Positions 35,339 to 43,936 of a stretch of DNA of 64,000 bases are shown here, in pieces (within the stretch, counting starts at the first letter, position 1; the number at the start of each line of letters is the position of its first letter). The DNA comes from Tenacibaculum sp. L6 (GTDB taxonomy: Bacteria > Bacteroidota > Bacteroidia > Flavobacteriales > Flavobacteriaceae). A model generated the notes under the pieces. It ran no database searches and was not told the DNA's origin. It saw only the letters and a list, made by a program, of their open reading frames with translations. The stretch covers positions 1 to 64,000 of the forward strand of contig NZ_JAPEHZ010000003.1 of the NCBI RefSeq assembly GCF_028823685.1, read 5' to 3'. The position numbers and the translations under genes were made by a program.

Positions 35339-35710
35339 TTATTTTGTTTCGTACCAATCTTTATAATCTTGATGCTTTTTAAACTCCACATCATTCATTT
35401 TAAACAGAATCTTTGAATATTCTCTTGCTTTTGAAATTCCTTTTTCGTTCAGAAAATCGGTAATCATAAAATAAACCGAAGGATGTTCAATATCATCTAT
35501 TTTGAAACCGGGGTCTGCGTTTCTTGATTTCGGATATTGTTGCGAAAATCGTGTGTAATCGGGATAAATTTCATCCGTAACTTTTGAGATAATCTGATTT
35601 AACAATTCTATTGGTATTTGATTGTCCGACAGTCCAACATAATACTCCTTGATTTTCGAGTAAAAGTCTCGTTTAGGTTTAATTTTATTTTCAGTTTTCC
35701 AGAATAGCAT
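35339..35710 (-). CDS. Unknown protein in the barstar cassette
   Basis: A protein of 123 residues, charged and rich in Lys and Tyr, without signal peptide or membrane helix (MLFWKTENKIKPKRDFYSK at the start, HQDYKDWYETK at the end). Its ATG abuts the barstar-like gene's TAA directly, so translation is coupled. I do not recognise a family. Small soluble proteins beside an orphan barstar are often further immunity proteins (inference). The stop lies 7 bases inside the left inverted repeat. Confidence 0.7.
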   Translation of the reverse strand: MLFWKTENKIKPKRDFYSKIKEYYVGLSDNQIPIELLNQIISKVTDEIYPDYTRFSQQYPKSRNADPGFKIDDIEHPSVYFMITDFLNEKGISKAREYSKILFKMNDVEFKKHQDYKDWYETK

Positions 35711-35989
35711 TTAAGTCAACTGTAATTCAATATTTTCGTGTTCTTTTATTATTTCAACTATTCGGTCATAGTATTTTAATTCCGATTTGCTTTTTTCGCT
35801 ACGATGCCATTTTAAAATATATTTCTCATCAACATCGTGAACTCCAAATCCGCCATACAAAACATCATTAAATGCGTTTAGATTTTGTCCAATTTTCCAA
35901 TTCAGTCCGAAAGTCATTTTCGATTCTATCTCTCGATAAAATCCTTTCATATTTGAAAATTTATTTCCGTTTATCTCGATTATTCGCAT
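35711..35989 (-). CDS. Barstar-family ribonuclease inhibitor (orphan immunity protein)
   Basis: A protein of 92 residues from the ATG at 35989; barstar has about 90. A GTG at 36007 is possible but lies in the inverted repeat. RIIEINGNKFSNMKGFYREI matches the first strand and helix. GLNWKIGQNLNAFNDVLYGG matches the barstar core (YYGENLDALWDCL in barstar) that blocks the nuclease active site. No barnase-type toxin is encoded next to it, so it is an orphan immunity gene, perhaps against toxins of neighbours. Confidence 0.85.
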   Translation of the reverse strand: MRIIEINGNKFSNMKGFYREIESKMTFGLNWKIGQNLNAFNDVLYGGFGVHDVDEKYILKWHRSEKSKSELKYYDRIVEIIKEHENIELQLT

Positions 35990-36000
35990 TTTGGGTAAAT

Positions 36001-36012
36001 TAAGCACAACAA
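36001..36012 (-). repeat. 12-bp terminal inverted repeat, right copy (TAAGCACAACAA)
   Basis: Inverted copy of 35321-35332, marking the other end of the two-gene island. A weaker hairpin follows: GGATATGAGT (36019-36028) with ACTTATATCC about 12 bases later. Confidence 0.75.
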
Positions 36013-36102
36013 GTTTGAGGATATGAGTTCGTTTTAATGACTTATATCCACTGATAGCGAAGTTAGCTTTTTAAAGGTTAAGAATCAACCTAAATTTTAA
36101 AG

Positions 36103-36483
36103 CTATTTAACAGCAACCATACTAATTTCTACATTTACAAACTTAGGTAAGTTCGCAACTTCAACAGTTTCACGAGCAGGAGCTGTAGCATCGTCAAAAT
36201 ACTCACCATAAACAGCATTAATTTTAGAAAAATTATGCATATCTGAAATGAAGATAGATGTTTTGATAACATTTTCAAAAGTCATATCAGCTGCTGCCAA
36301 TACTTCTTTCATGTTTTGCATTACTTGTTTCGTTTCTGCTTCAATAGAACCTAAAACTAACTCGCCAGTTTCAGGGTCAATCGCTATTTGTCCTGAAGTG
36401 TATAAAGTGTTTCCACTAAGTACTGCTTGGTTATATGGACCAATTGGAGCAGGAGCTTTAGAGGTAGTGATTATTTTTTTCAT
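36103..36483 (-). CDS. ridA: RidA family enamine/imine deaminase
   Basis: Hydrolyses reactive 2-aminoacrylate and other enamines to keto acids, protecting PLP enzymes. The protein has 126 residues. APAPIGPYNQAVLSGNTLYTSGQI and TAPARETVEVANLPKFVNVEI are diagnostic, the latter with the catalytic Arg. The ATG at 36483 is normal. An imperfect hairpin (about 36071-36107) overlaps its end and may terminate it. 2-aminoacrylate also arises in serine dehydratase reactions, although sdaA here is disrupted. Confidence 0.95.
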   Translation of the reverse strand: MKKIITTSKAPAPIGPYNQAVLSGNTLYTSGQIAIDPETGELVLGSIEAETKQVMQNMKEVLAAADMTFENVIKTSIFISDMHNFSKINAVYGEYFDDATAPARETVEVANLPKFVNVEISMVAVK

Positions 36484-36628
36484 TTTATGTAAGTTTCAAA
36501 GTTTATTTGTTTAGGGGTTTAATCGTTTAACTGTTGATAAAGTTAGAAAGTGTAAAACTAAAAGTGAAAAGTTTGAAAGTTTTTTCTTTGTTTGTAATTG
36601 AAAAAGAACAACTTTAAATTCCTAATTC

Positions 36629-39337
36629 CTAAAACAATACTCTATCAGGTGGTTTGTTTTTATCCCACTTTAAGTCGCTTAACACAGAAGATTTTACTCC
36701 AATAAAGAAATTGTACGAAGAATTGATTCCGAAAGGAGTCCAGTTAAAATTGAATCGCCAACTATCTAAATCTCTAGAAAAGTTTAATCTAGTGTAGGTG
36801 AAAGCATTATCTTTAATGTCGTAACCAGAAGAAAAACCAACTTTCCATTTAGGAGAAAGTTCAACATCACCACTAAACATTAACGTATTATTACCTATTT
36901 TACTTGTTAATCCGTTATTGGTATAACTCATGGAATAAGCCAAGTTAAGAGTCCAAGGTATTTTGGCTCTGTATAACTCAGTTTCTTTCGTTTCGTCTTC
37001 GCTGTTTTTATTGCTTCTATTAGTGTCGTTAGGAAAACCATTGGTAGGACCTAGACTTTCTCCAAAAACATCTGGAGTGTCTTGAGCTCCATTTCCATTT
37101 TTATTGTCAGAATTATCTTTTCCGTCTTTATTTTTTTCAAAATCTTTACTAGAAATAGAATAGTTTGCTGTTACTCCTAGGTTAGTCATTCTAAGAAGAC
37201 CACCGTTAAACTTATTTATTCTTTGCCCTTTGCTATTTACTTGATAAGGATCAAAAGTAGCGTTCATGTTTAAAGCAAGTTTATCTTTAAAAAGACGCGT
37301 ACCAGCATTGGCTCTTACAGGAGCCCAACGTAAACTATCAGCAGCGATGTTGTAACTTGTGCTAAAGTTTAAGTTGTTAAGAAGGGTGATTTTTTTGTCT
37401 TCTTCATCGCTGTCAGGATCTTTCGGAGCAACTTTAGCTTCTAAAACGTTGTTAACAGAAATTCCAATAGAGTTTGAGATTCCGCTTCCAGGGGTTCCAT
37501 AAATACCTCCTTCAAAAGGAGAATAGGTTAAAAGATCACTTGGATCCGAGCTTTGACGAACCGTTAAATTATAATCATCAGCAAAATTAGGACGATATCC
37601 GTATGAAATAGATGGTCTAATCGTATGACGAATGGCTTTTAAGCGTCCTTTTTTAAAGTTAAATGTACCATAGATGTTTGTAGATAATGAAACTCCAAAA
37701 TTGTATTCATTATAACGGGTAAATCCACTAATGGTGTCATTAACAACAGTACCTAAATTTCCATCGCTGTTAACAGCAGTAGGGTCGTAACGTTTTTTAA
37801 TTTGATCAAAATACCAAACATCTTTATAGCTTACACTTGGTGATAAAGTAAAGTATTTAAAAGCTTTTAAACTGGTATTCGTACTTAAGTTGTGTTGTAT
37901 TCCTTTTTTTGCAGTTTGAAACATTTTAGCAGTAAAAAACTCATCGTCAGTTGTGTTGATTTGATACTGTCCTTGCATGCTATAATTCAACCCCATTTTT
38001 TGAATAGGATTCTTTTTTACACCATTTTTACCAGCAAATGGATAAATACGATCCATGTTTAACTGCAAAGACGGTAAAGTCATAGTAATCGTTTCGGTAT
38101 TGGTGTTCTGCGAATGAGTAGCAGTTACACTCAAGTTAAAAGGTGTACCTACAAATTTTGTATAGTAAGAAACAGATGAACTTAATGTATTATTTAAAAA
38201 CTGCGAACTATTAAATTCATTTAGCGATTGACGGTAATATTTACTACTTCCTAAGTTAACAGAGGCAGAAAAACGAGAGTTTGGACTCGCTTTAGAATCC
38301 TGACTATGACTCCAACGGATATTAAAATTTGTTGATTTATTATAATCACTCAAACCACGAATTCCTCGTATAATATTTTCATAACGAACGCTAAAGTTTC
38401 CGCTAAATTTATAACGAACATAATAATTAGAAGTAGCATTTAAACCCCAACTTCCGTTGGTATACAAGTCAGCTAAAGTTGTTAAATCAAAATAATCGCT
38501 AACAGCAAAATAGTAACCTCCGTTCTGTAAGAAAAAACCTTGATTATTACTTTCACCCCAAGAAGGGATAATAAAACCTGAAGTTCTTTTGTTAGTCATT
38601 GGAAAATAAGCAAAAGGTAAATAAACCGGGGTAGGTACATCTGCTAATACTAAATTACTTCCTCCTACAATAATTTTTTTACCAGGAACTAATTTTGCTT
38701 TGTTTGTTTGTATATAGTAATCAGGAATTTTTTTTTGAGATGTGGTAAAACGTAATCTACGCATATAAATAGTAGAGTCATTTATACGTTTTGTTTTTTC
38801 ACCATAAGTTATAATTCCTGCTTGATTCGTTTTTACTCCGTAAACTAAGGCTTTTTTTGTCTTGAAGTTAAAGAGAATAGAATCTTGTTCTGATTCTTGT
38901 CCGCCTTGTTTAAACTGAGGTTTTTGATGGTAGCCAGTACTGTCTTTAATACCTTTGGCATATACCATGTTGTTTTTGTAGTCTAGAATAATTATACCAG
39001 CTTTTAAATCAATATCTGTATACGTAACATGAGCTTTGTTATAAAGAGTTACAGTTTTGTTTTTAGCGTCTTGAATGGTGTAATCTTCTGCGTTATGAGT
39101 AATAATTCCATCAATAACTTCTTTAGGTTTGATAGAATCATTCGCGACTGTATCTATTTTTTTATTGACTAAAGCATTGTTTTTTAACCCTATTAAAGTG
39201 TCTTTAGCGCTTGTAAAAACAGTATCTTTTTTAGGAAGTTGAGGAAAAGTACCTTTCTTACCAAATTCTTGCGCAGTACTTAATTGAAAATAAAAAAGAT
39301 AGAAAATTAAAAGTATGTAGGTTGAATTTGCTCGCAA
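36629..39337 (-). CDS. LPS assembly outer-membrane protein LptD-like
   Basis: A protein of 902 residues. A signal peptide (about 1-22, ending LSTAQ) is followed by an OstA/LptA-like periplasmic domain (about 80-230: TIQDAKNKTVTLYNKAHVTY and later MVYAKGIKDSTG). A large beta-barrel then starts at VYLPFAYFPMTNKRTSGFIIP and ends with SYNFFIGVKSSVLSDLKW. This is the Bacteroidota form of LptD, which inserts LPS in the outer leaflet. A Gly/Asn/Asp-rich stretch near 740-780 is a surface loop. Start codon TTG at 39337. Divergent from the amidase gene; LptG-like is far upstream. Confidence 0.9.
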   Translation of the reverse strand: MRANSTYILLIFYLFYFQLSTAQEFGKKGTFPQLPKKDTVFTSAKDTLIGLKNNALVNKKIDTVANDSIKPKEVIDGIITHNAEDYTIQDAKNKTVTLYNKAHVTYTDIDLKAGIIILDYKNNMVYAKGIKDSTGYHQKPQFKQGGQESEQDSILFNFKTKKALVYGVKTNQAGIITYGEKTKRINDSTIYMRRLRFTTSQKKIPDYYIQTNKAKLVPGKKIIVGGSNLVLADVPTPVYLPFAYFPMTNKRTSGFIIPSWGESNNQGFFLQNGGYYFAVSDYFDLTTLADLYTNGSWGLNATSNYYVRYKFSGNFSVRYENIIRGIRGLSDYNKSTNFNIRWSHSQDSKASPNSRFSASVNLGSSKYYRQSLNEFNSSQFLNNTLSSSVSYYTKFVGTPFNLSVTATHSQNTNTETITMTLPSLQLNMDRIYPFAGKNGVKKNPIQKMGLNYSMQGQYQINTTDDEFFTAKMFQTAKKGIQHNLSTNTSLKAFKYFTLSPSVSYKDVWYFDQIKKRYDPTAVNSDGNLGTVVNDTISGFTRYNEYNFGVSLSTNIYGTFNFKKGRLKAIRHTIRPSISYGYRPNFADDYNLTVRQSSDPSDLLTYSPFEGGIYGTPGSGISNSIGISVNNVLEAKVAPKDPDSDEEDKKITLLNNLNFSTSYNIAADSLRWAPVRANAGTRLFKDKLALNMNATFDPYQVNSKGQRINKFNGGLLRMTNLGVTANYSISSKDFEKNKDGKDNSDNKNGNGAQDTPDVFGESLGPTNGFPNDTNRSNKNSEDETKETELYRAKIPWTLNLAYSMSYTNNGLTSKIGNNTLMFSGDVELSPKWKVGFSSGYDIKDNAFTYTRLNFSRDLDSWRFNFNWTPFGINSSYNFFIGVKSSVLSDLKWDKNKPPDRVLF

Positions 39338-39430
39338 TATTATTAATACTATTTTTGTGTTATATTTAAAAACTTTGGCGTGCTATTTGAACGCTATATT
39401 TTAAAAACCAAAAATAGTTAAATTTTATTG

Positions 39431-40621
39431 ATGCAATTCTTAAAATTCCGTAAATATAATATCTCGAAAATAAGCTTAATTATTCTAACCTCTCTAATTG
39501 TTTTGTGTGGAGAGATTTCTTCAGCCTTAGCTCAAAAAAAATATACAGTTGTGTTAGATGCAGGTCATGGAGGAAAAGATCCAGGTAACTTAGGAAATGG
39601 ATTTAGAGAAAAACACATAGCTTTAAGAGTAGCTCTAGATGTAGGAAAAGAATTGTCAACTTCAAAAGATATTAATGTTGTTTACACTAGAAAAAATGAT
39701 GTTTTTATAGAGTTACATAACCGAGCAAAAATTGCAAATGATAATAAAGCAGATTTATTTGTGTCAATTCACTGTGATGCTTTTAGAAAATCAGAACCTC
39801 ATGGAGCAAGTACTTTCGTTTTAGGATTGAGTGGGAATAAAGAAAATTTAGAGATTGCAAAAAAGGAAAACTCTGTAATCTTGTTAGAGGACAACTACCA
39901 ACAGAACTATGATTACGACCCTAATTCTCCTGAATCGGTAATTGGATTGTCAGTGCTTCAAGAAGAAAATTTAGAAAACAGTTTAGGAATAGCAGGGTTG
40001 GTGCAAAATAATTTTGTTGCTCTTAAAAGAAACAATAGAAAGGTAAAGCAAGCTAACTTTTTAGTTTTGAGAGAAACTGTAATGCCTAGTGTTTTAATAG
40101 AATTAGGTTTTTTAACTAATAAAGCAGAAGGAAGTTTTCTTAATTCAAGAAAAGGGCAATTACAAATGGCAAAGTCAATAGCTCAGGCCATTGAAAAGTA
40201 CTTTGAAAGGTTAAAACTGAATACAATTAGTGAAACTATTACCGTAAACGCTCCGTTAATTGAAAAAGAAGAACCAAAAACTGTGGTTAAGGAAGAAGTA
40301 GCTCAGACAAAAGTAAAAAAAGAAGAGTCAATAAAAAAAGTAACTACAACACCAAAGAAAACATCTTCAGAAGTTGAATTTAAAATTCAAATAGCAGCAT
40401 CTAGAAAAAAGTTGCCTACCAGTACGTTTAAAGGAGTAGAAGATGTAGAGTCTTTGTTTATAGATGGTTACTATAAATATTATTACGGAAATTCCTCTAG
40501 TCTTTCAGGTATAAAAAAGTTGTTGCCAGAAGTAAAAAGTAAGGGGTATAAAGATGCTTGGGTAGTCGCTTTTAAAAATGGAAAGCGAATTTCAATTAAA
40601 GAGGCACTGAAAAACCAATAA
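39431..40621 (+). CDS. N-acetylmuramoyl-L-alanine amidase (Amidase_3) with SPOR-like C-terminus
   Basis: A protein of 396 residues. A long signal peptide or anchor (about 1-36) precedes the amidase_3 domain: VVLDAGHGGKDPGNLGNG (zinc His), FREKHIAL (zinc Glu), FVSIHCDAF (zinc His) and MPSVLIELGFLTN (catalytic Glu). A Lys-rich linker (about 280-315) leads to FKIQIAASRKKLP and DAWVVAFKNGKRI, a SPOR-like domain that binds denuded glycan at the septum. It cleaves peptide stems from peptidoglycan during cell separation. The start is the ATG at 39431, one codon after a TTG. Confidence 0.93.
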   Translation: MQFLKFRKYNISKISLIILTSLIVLCGEISSALAQKKYTVVLDAGHGGKDPGNLGNGFREKHIALRVALDVGKELSTSKDINVVYTRKNDVFIELHNRAKIANDNKADLFVSIHCDAFRKSEPHGASTFVLGLSGNKENLEIAKKENSVILLEDNYQQNYDYDPNSPESVIGLSVLQEENLENSLGIAGLVQNNFVALKRNNRKVKQANFLVLRETVMPSVLIELGFLTNKAEGSFLNSRKGQLQMAKSIAQAIEKYFERLKLNTISETITVNAPLIEKEEPKTVVKEEVAQTKVKKEESIKKVTTTPKKTSSEVEFKIQIAASRKKLPTSTFKGVEDVESLFIDGYYKYYYGNSSSLSGIKKLLPEVKSKGYKDAWVVAFKNGKRISIKEALKNQ

Positions 40622-40686
40622 TTTAGAGGTATTCTATATTTATACTCCCAAAATTATTATTATTTTCGCTCGTATAAATATATTCT

Positions 40687-41652
40687 ATGTCTAAAGAACT
40701 AAAAACAGGAATTGTTGCTGTCGTTGTTATTGCGCTATTTATTTGGGGTTATAACTTCTTAAAAGGACAAGATTTGTTCAGTGCTAATGCAAGGCACTTT
40801 TTTGTAGAGTACAATAACATAAACGGTCTTAACGAAGCTAGCTCTGTTACCATTAACGGCTTGAAAGTAGGGAAAGTAGATGAAATTAGATTCAACGAAA
40901 ATCCAGATAAAAAAGGAAACTTAATTGTTAAAATTTCATTAGATACCGACTTTAATTTCTCTAAAAATAGTATTGCTAAAATTTATTCAGCAAGCTTAAT
41001 GGGAGGCCAGAATTTGGCAATTGTTCCTAAATATGATGGAGAAATAGCCAAGTCAGGAGATTATTTAAAAGGAGAAGTTGAGTCAGATATATTTTCTTCA
41101 GTAGGAGAAAAATTAAATCCTATTCAGGCGAAATTAGAAAATGTTTTAGTGGGAGCAGATTCTTTGTTAATAGGAATAAATCAAGTTTTAGACGAAAAAT
41201 CTCGTAAAAGTTTAAATAGAAGTATTCAAGGTTTGGAAGGAACTATTTATGATGTTCGTAAAACATTAGCTTCTGTAAATACATTATTAGCAGATAATAA
41301 AGGAAACTTAAACGCTACTTTAGCAAACACCAAGAAAATAACAGATAATTTTTCAAAAGTTTCAGACGATTTAGCAAAGGCTAATTTAGGTGAGTCAGTA
41401 AAAAAGTTAGAAACAACTTTGACGAACGTAAATACGTTATTAGCTGATATGAAATCTGGAAAAGGAACATTAGGAAAGCTAATGACCGATGAAAAAATGT
41501 ACACAAACTTAACCAATGCTTCAAAAGAAATGGAAGAATTGTTGCGAGAGATGAAGTTGAATCCTAAGAGATTTGTGCATTTTTCATTGTTTGGGAAAAA
41601 AGCAAAACCATATAACGAAGAGAATAACGAGAAAAATGTAAGTAATCAATAA
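40687..41652 (+). CDS. MlaD/MCE family lipid-transport protein
   Basis: A protein of 321 residues. One N-terminal membrane helix (about 7-24, VAVVVIALFIWGYNFLKG) is followed by an MCE domain (about 37-115: FFVEYNNINGLNEASSVTINGLKVGKV). A helical region (about 140-300) has several LxxTLxxVNTLLAD-type repeats. MCE proteins shuttle phospholipids between membranes. No MlaE or MlaF gene is beside it. It follows the amidase by 65 bases. Confidence 0.9.
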   Translation: MSKELKTGIVAVVVIALFIWGYNFLKGQDLFSANARHFFVEYNNINGLNEASSVTINGLKVGKVDEIRFNENPDKKGNLIVKISLDTDFNFSKNSIAKIYSASLMGGQNLAIVPKYDGEIAKSGDYLKGEVESDIFSSVGEKLNPIQAKLENVLVGADSLLIGINQVLDEKSRKSLNRSIQGLEGTIYDVRKTLASVNTLLADNKGNLNATLANTKKITDNFSKVSDDLAKANLGESVKKLETTLTNVNTLLADMKSGKGTLGKLMTDEKMYTNLTNASKEMEELLREMKLNPKRFVHFSLFGKKAKPYNEENNEKNVSNQ

Positions 41653-41696
41653 GCTTACATTTATAAAATCTAACAAAACTTAATAATTAAAGAACG

Positions 41697-43016
41697 ATGG
41701 AGAAATACATACCAAACATCTTTTTTGCACTTATTTTAATTGCAGGTATCGGGTATTTTGTAATGAATGTTCGTAAGTTGATACGCAACATTAAATTAGG
41801 AAAAGATATTGATAGAAGTGATAGAAAGCCAGAACGTTGGAAAAACATGGCGAAAATTGCTTTAGGACAATATAAAATGGTGCGTCGACCAGTTTCTGGT
41901 ATTTTACACATCGTTGTATATATTGGATTTATTTTAATCAATATCGAAATGTTAGAAATCGTTATTGATGGATTATTTGGTACACACCGTGTTTTTCAAC
42001 CAATTCTAGGACCTGCTTTATATGGTTTCTTAATTGGTAGTTTTGAAGTATTAGCATTATTAGTTTTAGTAGCAGTTACAATCTTTTGGTTCCGTAGAAA
42101 TATTGAAAAAGTAAAACGTTTCTGGAATAAAGAAATGGAAGGTTGGCCGAAAAATGACGGTAATATCATTTTATATTTTGAAATGGTATTAATGACCTTA
42201 TTTTTAGTAATGAATGCAACAGACGTTGCTTTTCAAGAAGCAGGAGCAGGTAATGTAGTTTCTCAATTTGTAGCGCCTTGGTTTAATAGTTTTTCACCTG
42301 AAGCATTACATACTATTGAAAAATCTGCTTGGTGGTTGCATATTGTTGGTATTTTAATTTTCTTAAACTACTTATACTACTCTAAGCACTTACATATTTT
42401 ATTAGCTTTCCCAAATACGTTTTTTGCAAACTTAAAACCAAAGGGACAGTTCGATAATTTAGAAGCCGTAACCAAGGAAGTAAAAATGATGATGGATCCA
42501 GATGCTGATCCGTATGCAATGCCAGAAGAAGACGCAGAGGAAGGAGAGCCTGAAAAATTCGGAGCATCAGATGTTACTGATTTAAACTGGGTGCAGTTAA
42601 TGAATGCTTACACTTGTACAGAATGTGGACGTTGTACTTCTTCATGTCCTGCAAACTTAACAGGAAAAGAGTTATCACCACGTGCTATTATGATGAAAAC
42701 ACGTGATCGTTTAGAAGAAGTAGGGAAGAATATCGATGCAAACGGAGGTACGTTTGTTGATGACGGAAAGCAATTATTAAACGATTATATTACTCCAGAA
42801 GAACTATGGGCATGTACAAGTTGCAATGCTTGTGTACAAGAATGTCCTGTAAATATTGATCCATTATCAATCATTATGGATATGCGTCGTTATTTGGTAA
42901 TGGAAGAATCAGCAGCTCCACAAGAGTTGAATATGATGATGACCAATATTGAAAATAACGGAGCGCCTTGGCAGTATAGTCAAATGGACAGATTAAACTG
43001 GAAAGACGAAGAATAG
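41697..43016 (+). CDS. Fe-S membrane oxidoreductase subunit (HdrC/GlpC-like)
   Basis: A protein of 439 residues with about five N-terminal membrane helices (residues 5-22, 64-86, 105-130, 158-175, 215-235). A cytoplasmic ferredoxin-like domain follows with CTECGRCTSSCPANLTGKEL and CTSCNACVQECPVNIDPLS, each binding a [4Fe-4S] cluster. It resembles NarI-like plus HdrC modules that pass electrons to or from quinone. It pairs with the following CCG-domain protein 66 bases downstream. The donor or acceptor is unknown. Confidence 0.88.
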   Translation: MEKYIPNIFFALILIAGIGYFVMNVRKLIRNIKLGKDIDRSDRKPERWKNMAKIALGQYKMVRRPVSGILHIVVYIGFILINIEMLEIVIDGLFGTHRVFQPILGPALYGFLIGSFEVLALLVLVAVTIFWFRRNIEKVKRFWNKEMEGWPKNDGNIILYFEMVLMTLFLVMNATDVAFQEAGAGNVVSQFVAPWFNSFSPEALHTIEKSAWWLHIVGILIFLNYLYYSKHLHILLAFPNTFFANLKPKGQFDNLEAVTKEVKMMMDPDADPYAMPEEDAEEGEPEKFGASDVTDLNWVQLMNAYTCTECGRCTSSCPANLTGKELSPRAIMMKTRDRLEEVGKNIDANGGTFVDDGKQLLNDYITPEELWACTSCNACVQECPVNIDPLSIIMDMRRYLVMEESAAPQELNMMMTNIENNGAPWQYSQMDRLNWKDEE

Positions 43017-43082
43017 TTATTAATTATTCAATTCTCAAAAACTAAACAAAAAAACAGTTCAACAATTAAACGATAAACAATT

Positions 43083-43862
43083 ATGAACGTACCAACAATG
43101 GCAGATATGATGGCTCAAGGAAAACAACCAGAAGTGTTGTTTTGGGTAGGAGCTGCAGGAAGTTATGATGATAGAGCAAAAAAAATAACAAGAGCATTTG
43201 TAAAAATATTACAACAAGCCAATGTAGATTTTGCTGTATTAGGTACCGAAGAAAGTTCAACAGGTGATGCTGCGAAGCGTGCAGGAAACGAGTTTTTATT
43301 CCAAATGCAAGCTGTTACTAATATTGAAGTTTTAAATGCTTACGAAATTAAAACAATTGTTACTTGCGATCCACATTCATTTAATACCTTAAAAAATGAA
43401 TACCCTGGATTAGGAGGTAAGTATAAAGTATATCACCACACGCAATATATTAGTAAGTTAATTCAAGAAGGACGTTTAACTATTGAAGATAAAAACTTAA
43501 ACGGAAAACGTTTAACATATCACGATCCATGCTATTTAGGACGTGCAAATGATGTATATGAAAGTCCACGTGAGTTAATTCGTCGTTTAGGAGTGAAAAT
43601 GACGGAAATGAAACGTCATAAGTCAACAGCACTATGTTGTGGAGCAGGTGGAGCACAAATGTTTAAAGAGCCTGAGAAAGGAGATAAAGATATTAATGTG
43701 TTAAGAACAGAAGATGCTTTAGAAACGAATCCACAGATTATTGCTACAGGTTGTCCTTATTGTAATACGATGATGACTGATGGCGTGAAATTCAAAGAAA
43801 AAGAATCACAAATAGAAGTAAAAGATATTGCTGAATTAATTGCAGAAGCAAATAATTTATAA
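43083..43862 (+). CDS. CCG-domain Fe-S protein (HdrB/LldE-like)
   Basis: A protein of 259 residues with two cysteine-rich CCG-type regions. The second is plain: STALCCGAGGAQMFKEPE and ATGCPYCNTMM, the pattern of heterodisulfide reductase B and lactate utilisation proteins. HDPCYLGRANDVYESPREL is the conserved His-Asp-Pro-Cys region. It lacks membrane helices and acts with the membrane subunit encoded just before. A substrate is not predictable. Confidence 0.88.
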   Translation: MNVPTMADMMAQGKQPEVLFWVGAAGSYDDRAKKITRAFVKILQQANVDFAVLGTEESSTGDAAKRAGNEFLFQMQAVTNIEVLNAYEIKTIVTCDPHSFNTLKNEYPGLGGKYKVYHHTQYISKLIQEGRLTIEDKNLNGKRLTYHDPCYLGRANDVYESPRELIRRLGVKMTEMKRHKSTALCCGAGGAQMFKEPEKGDKDINVLRTEDALETNPQIIATGCPYCNTMMTDGVKFKEKESQIEVKDIAELIAEANNL

Positions 43863-43885
43863 TATTAAAAAATATAAATTGTGTT

Positions 43886-43928
43886 ATTCCCGCGAAAGCG
43901 GTTTCCCCGCGAAAGCGGGAATCTTATT
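43886..43928 (+). terminator. Hairpin of ATTCCCGC arms, with an internal direct repeat
   Basis: ATTCCCGC (43886-43893) pairs with GCGGGAAT (43915-43922). Inside, CCCGCGAAAGCGG occurs twice (43889-43901 and 43907-43919), each able to form its own small hairpin. A T-rich stretch follows. Repeat-derived terminator for the Fe-S pair. Confidence 0.7.
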
Positions 43929-43936
43929 TTTTAAGA

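Noticed and set aside
35173-36060. Full integron cassette array with integrase
   Set aside because: Only one folded element and one inverted repeat pair are seen, the core does not match GTTRRRY, and no integrase gene is in the window; kept as cassette-like only.
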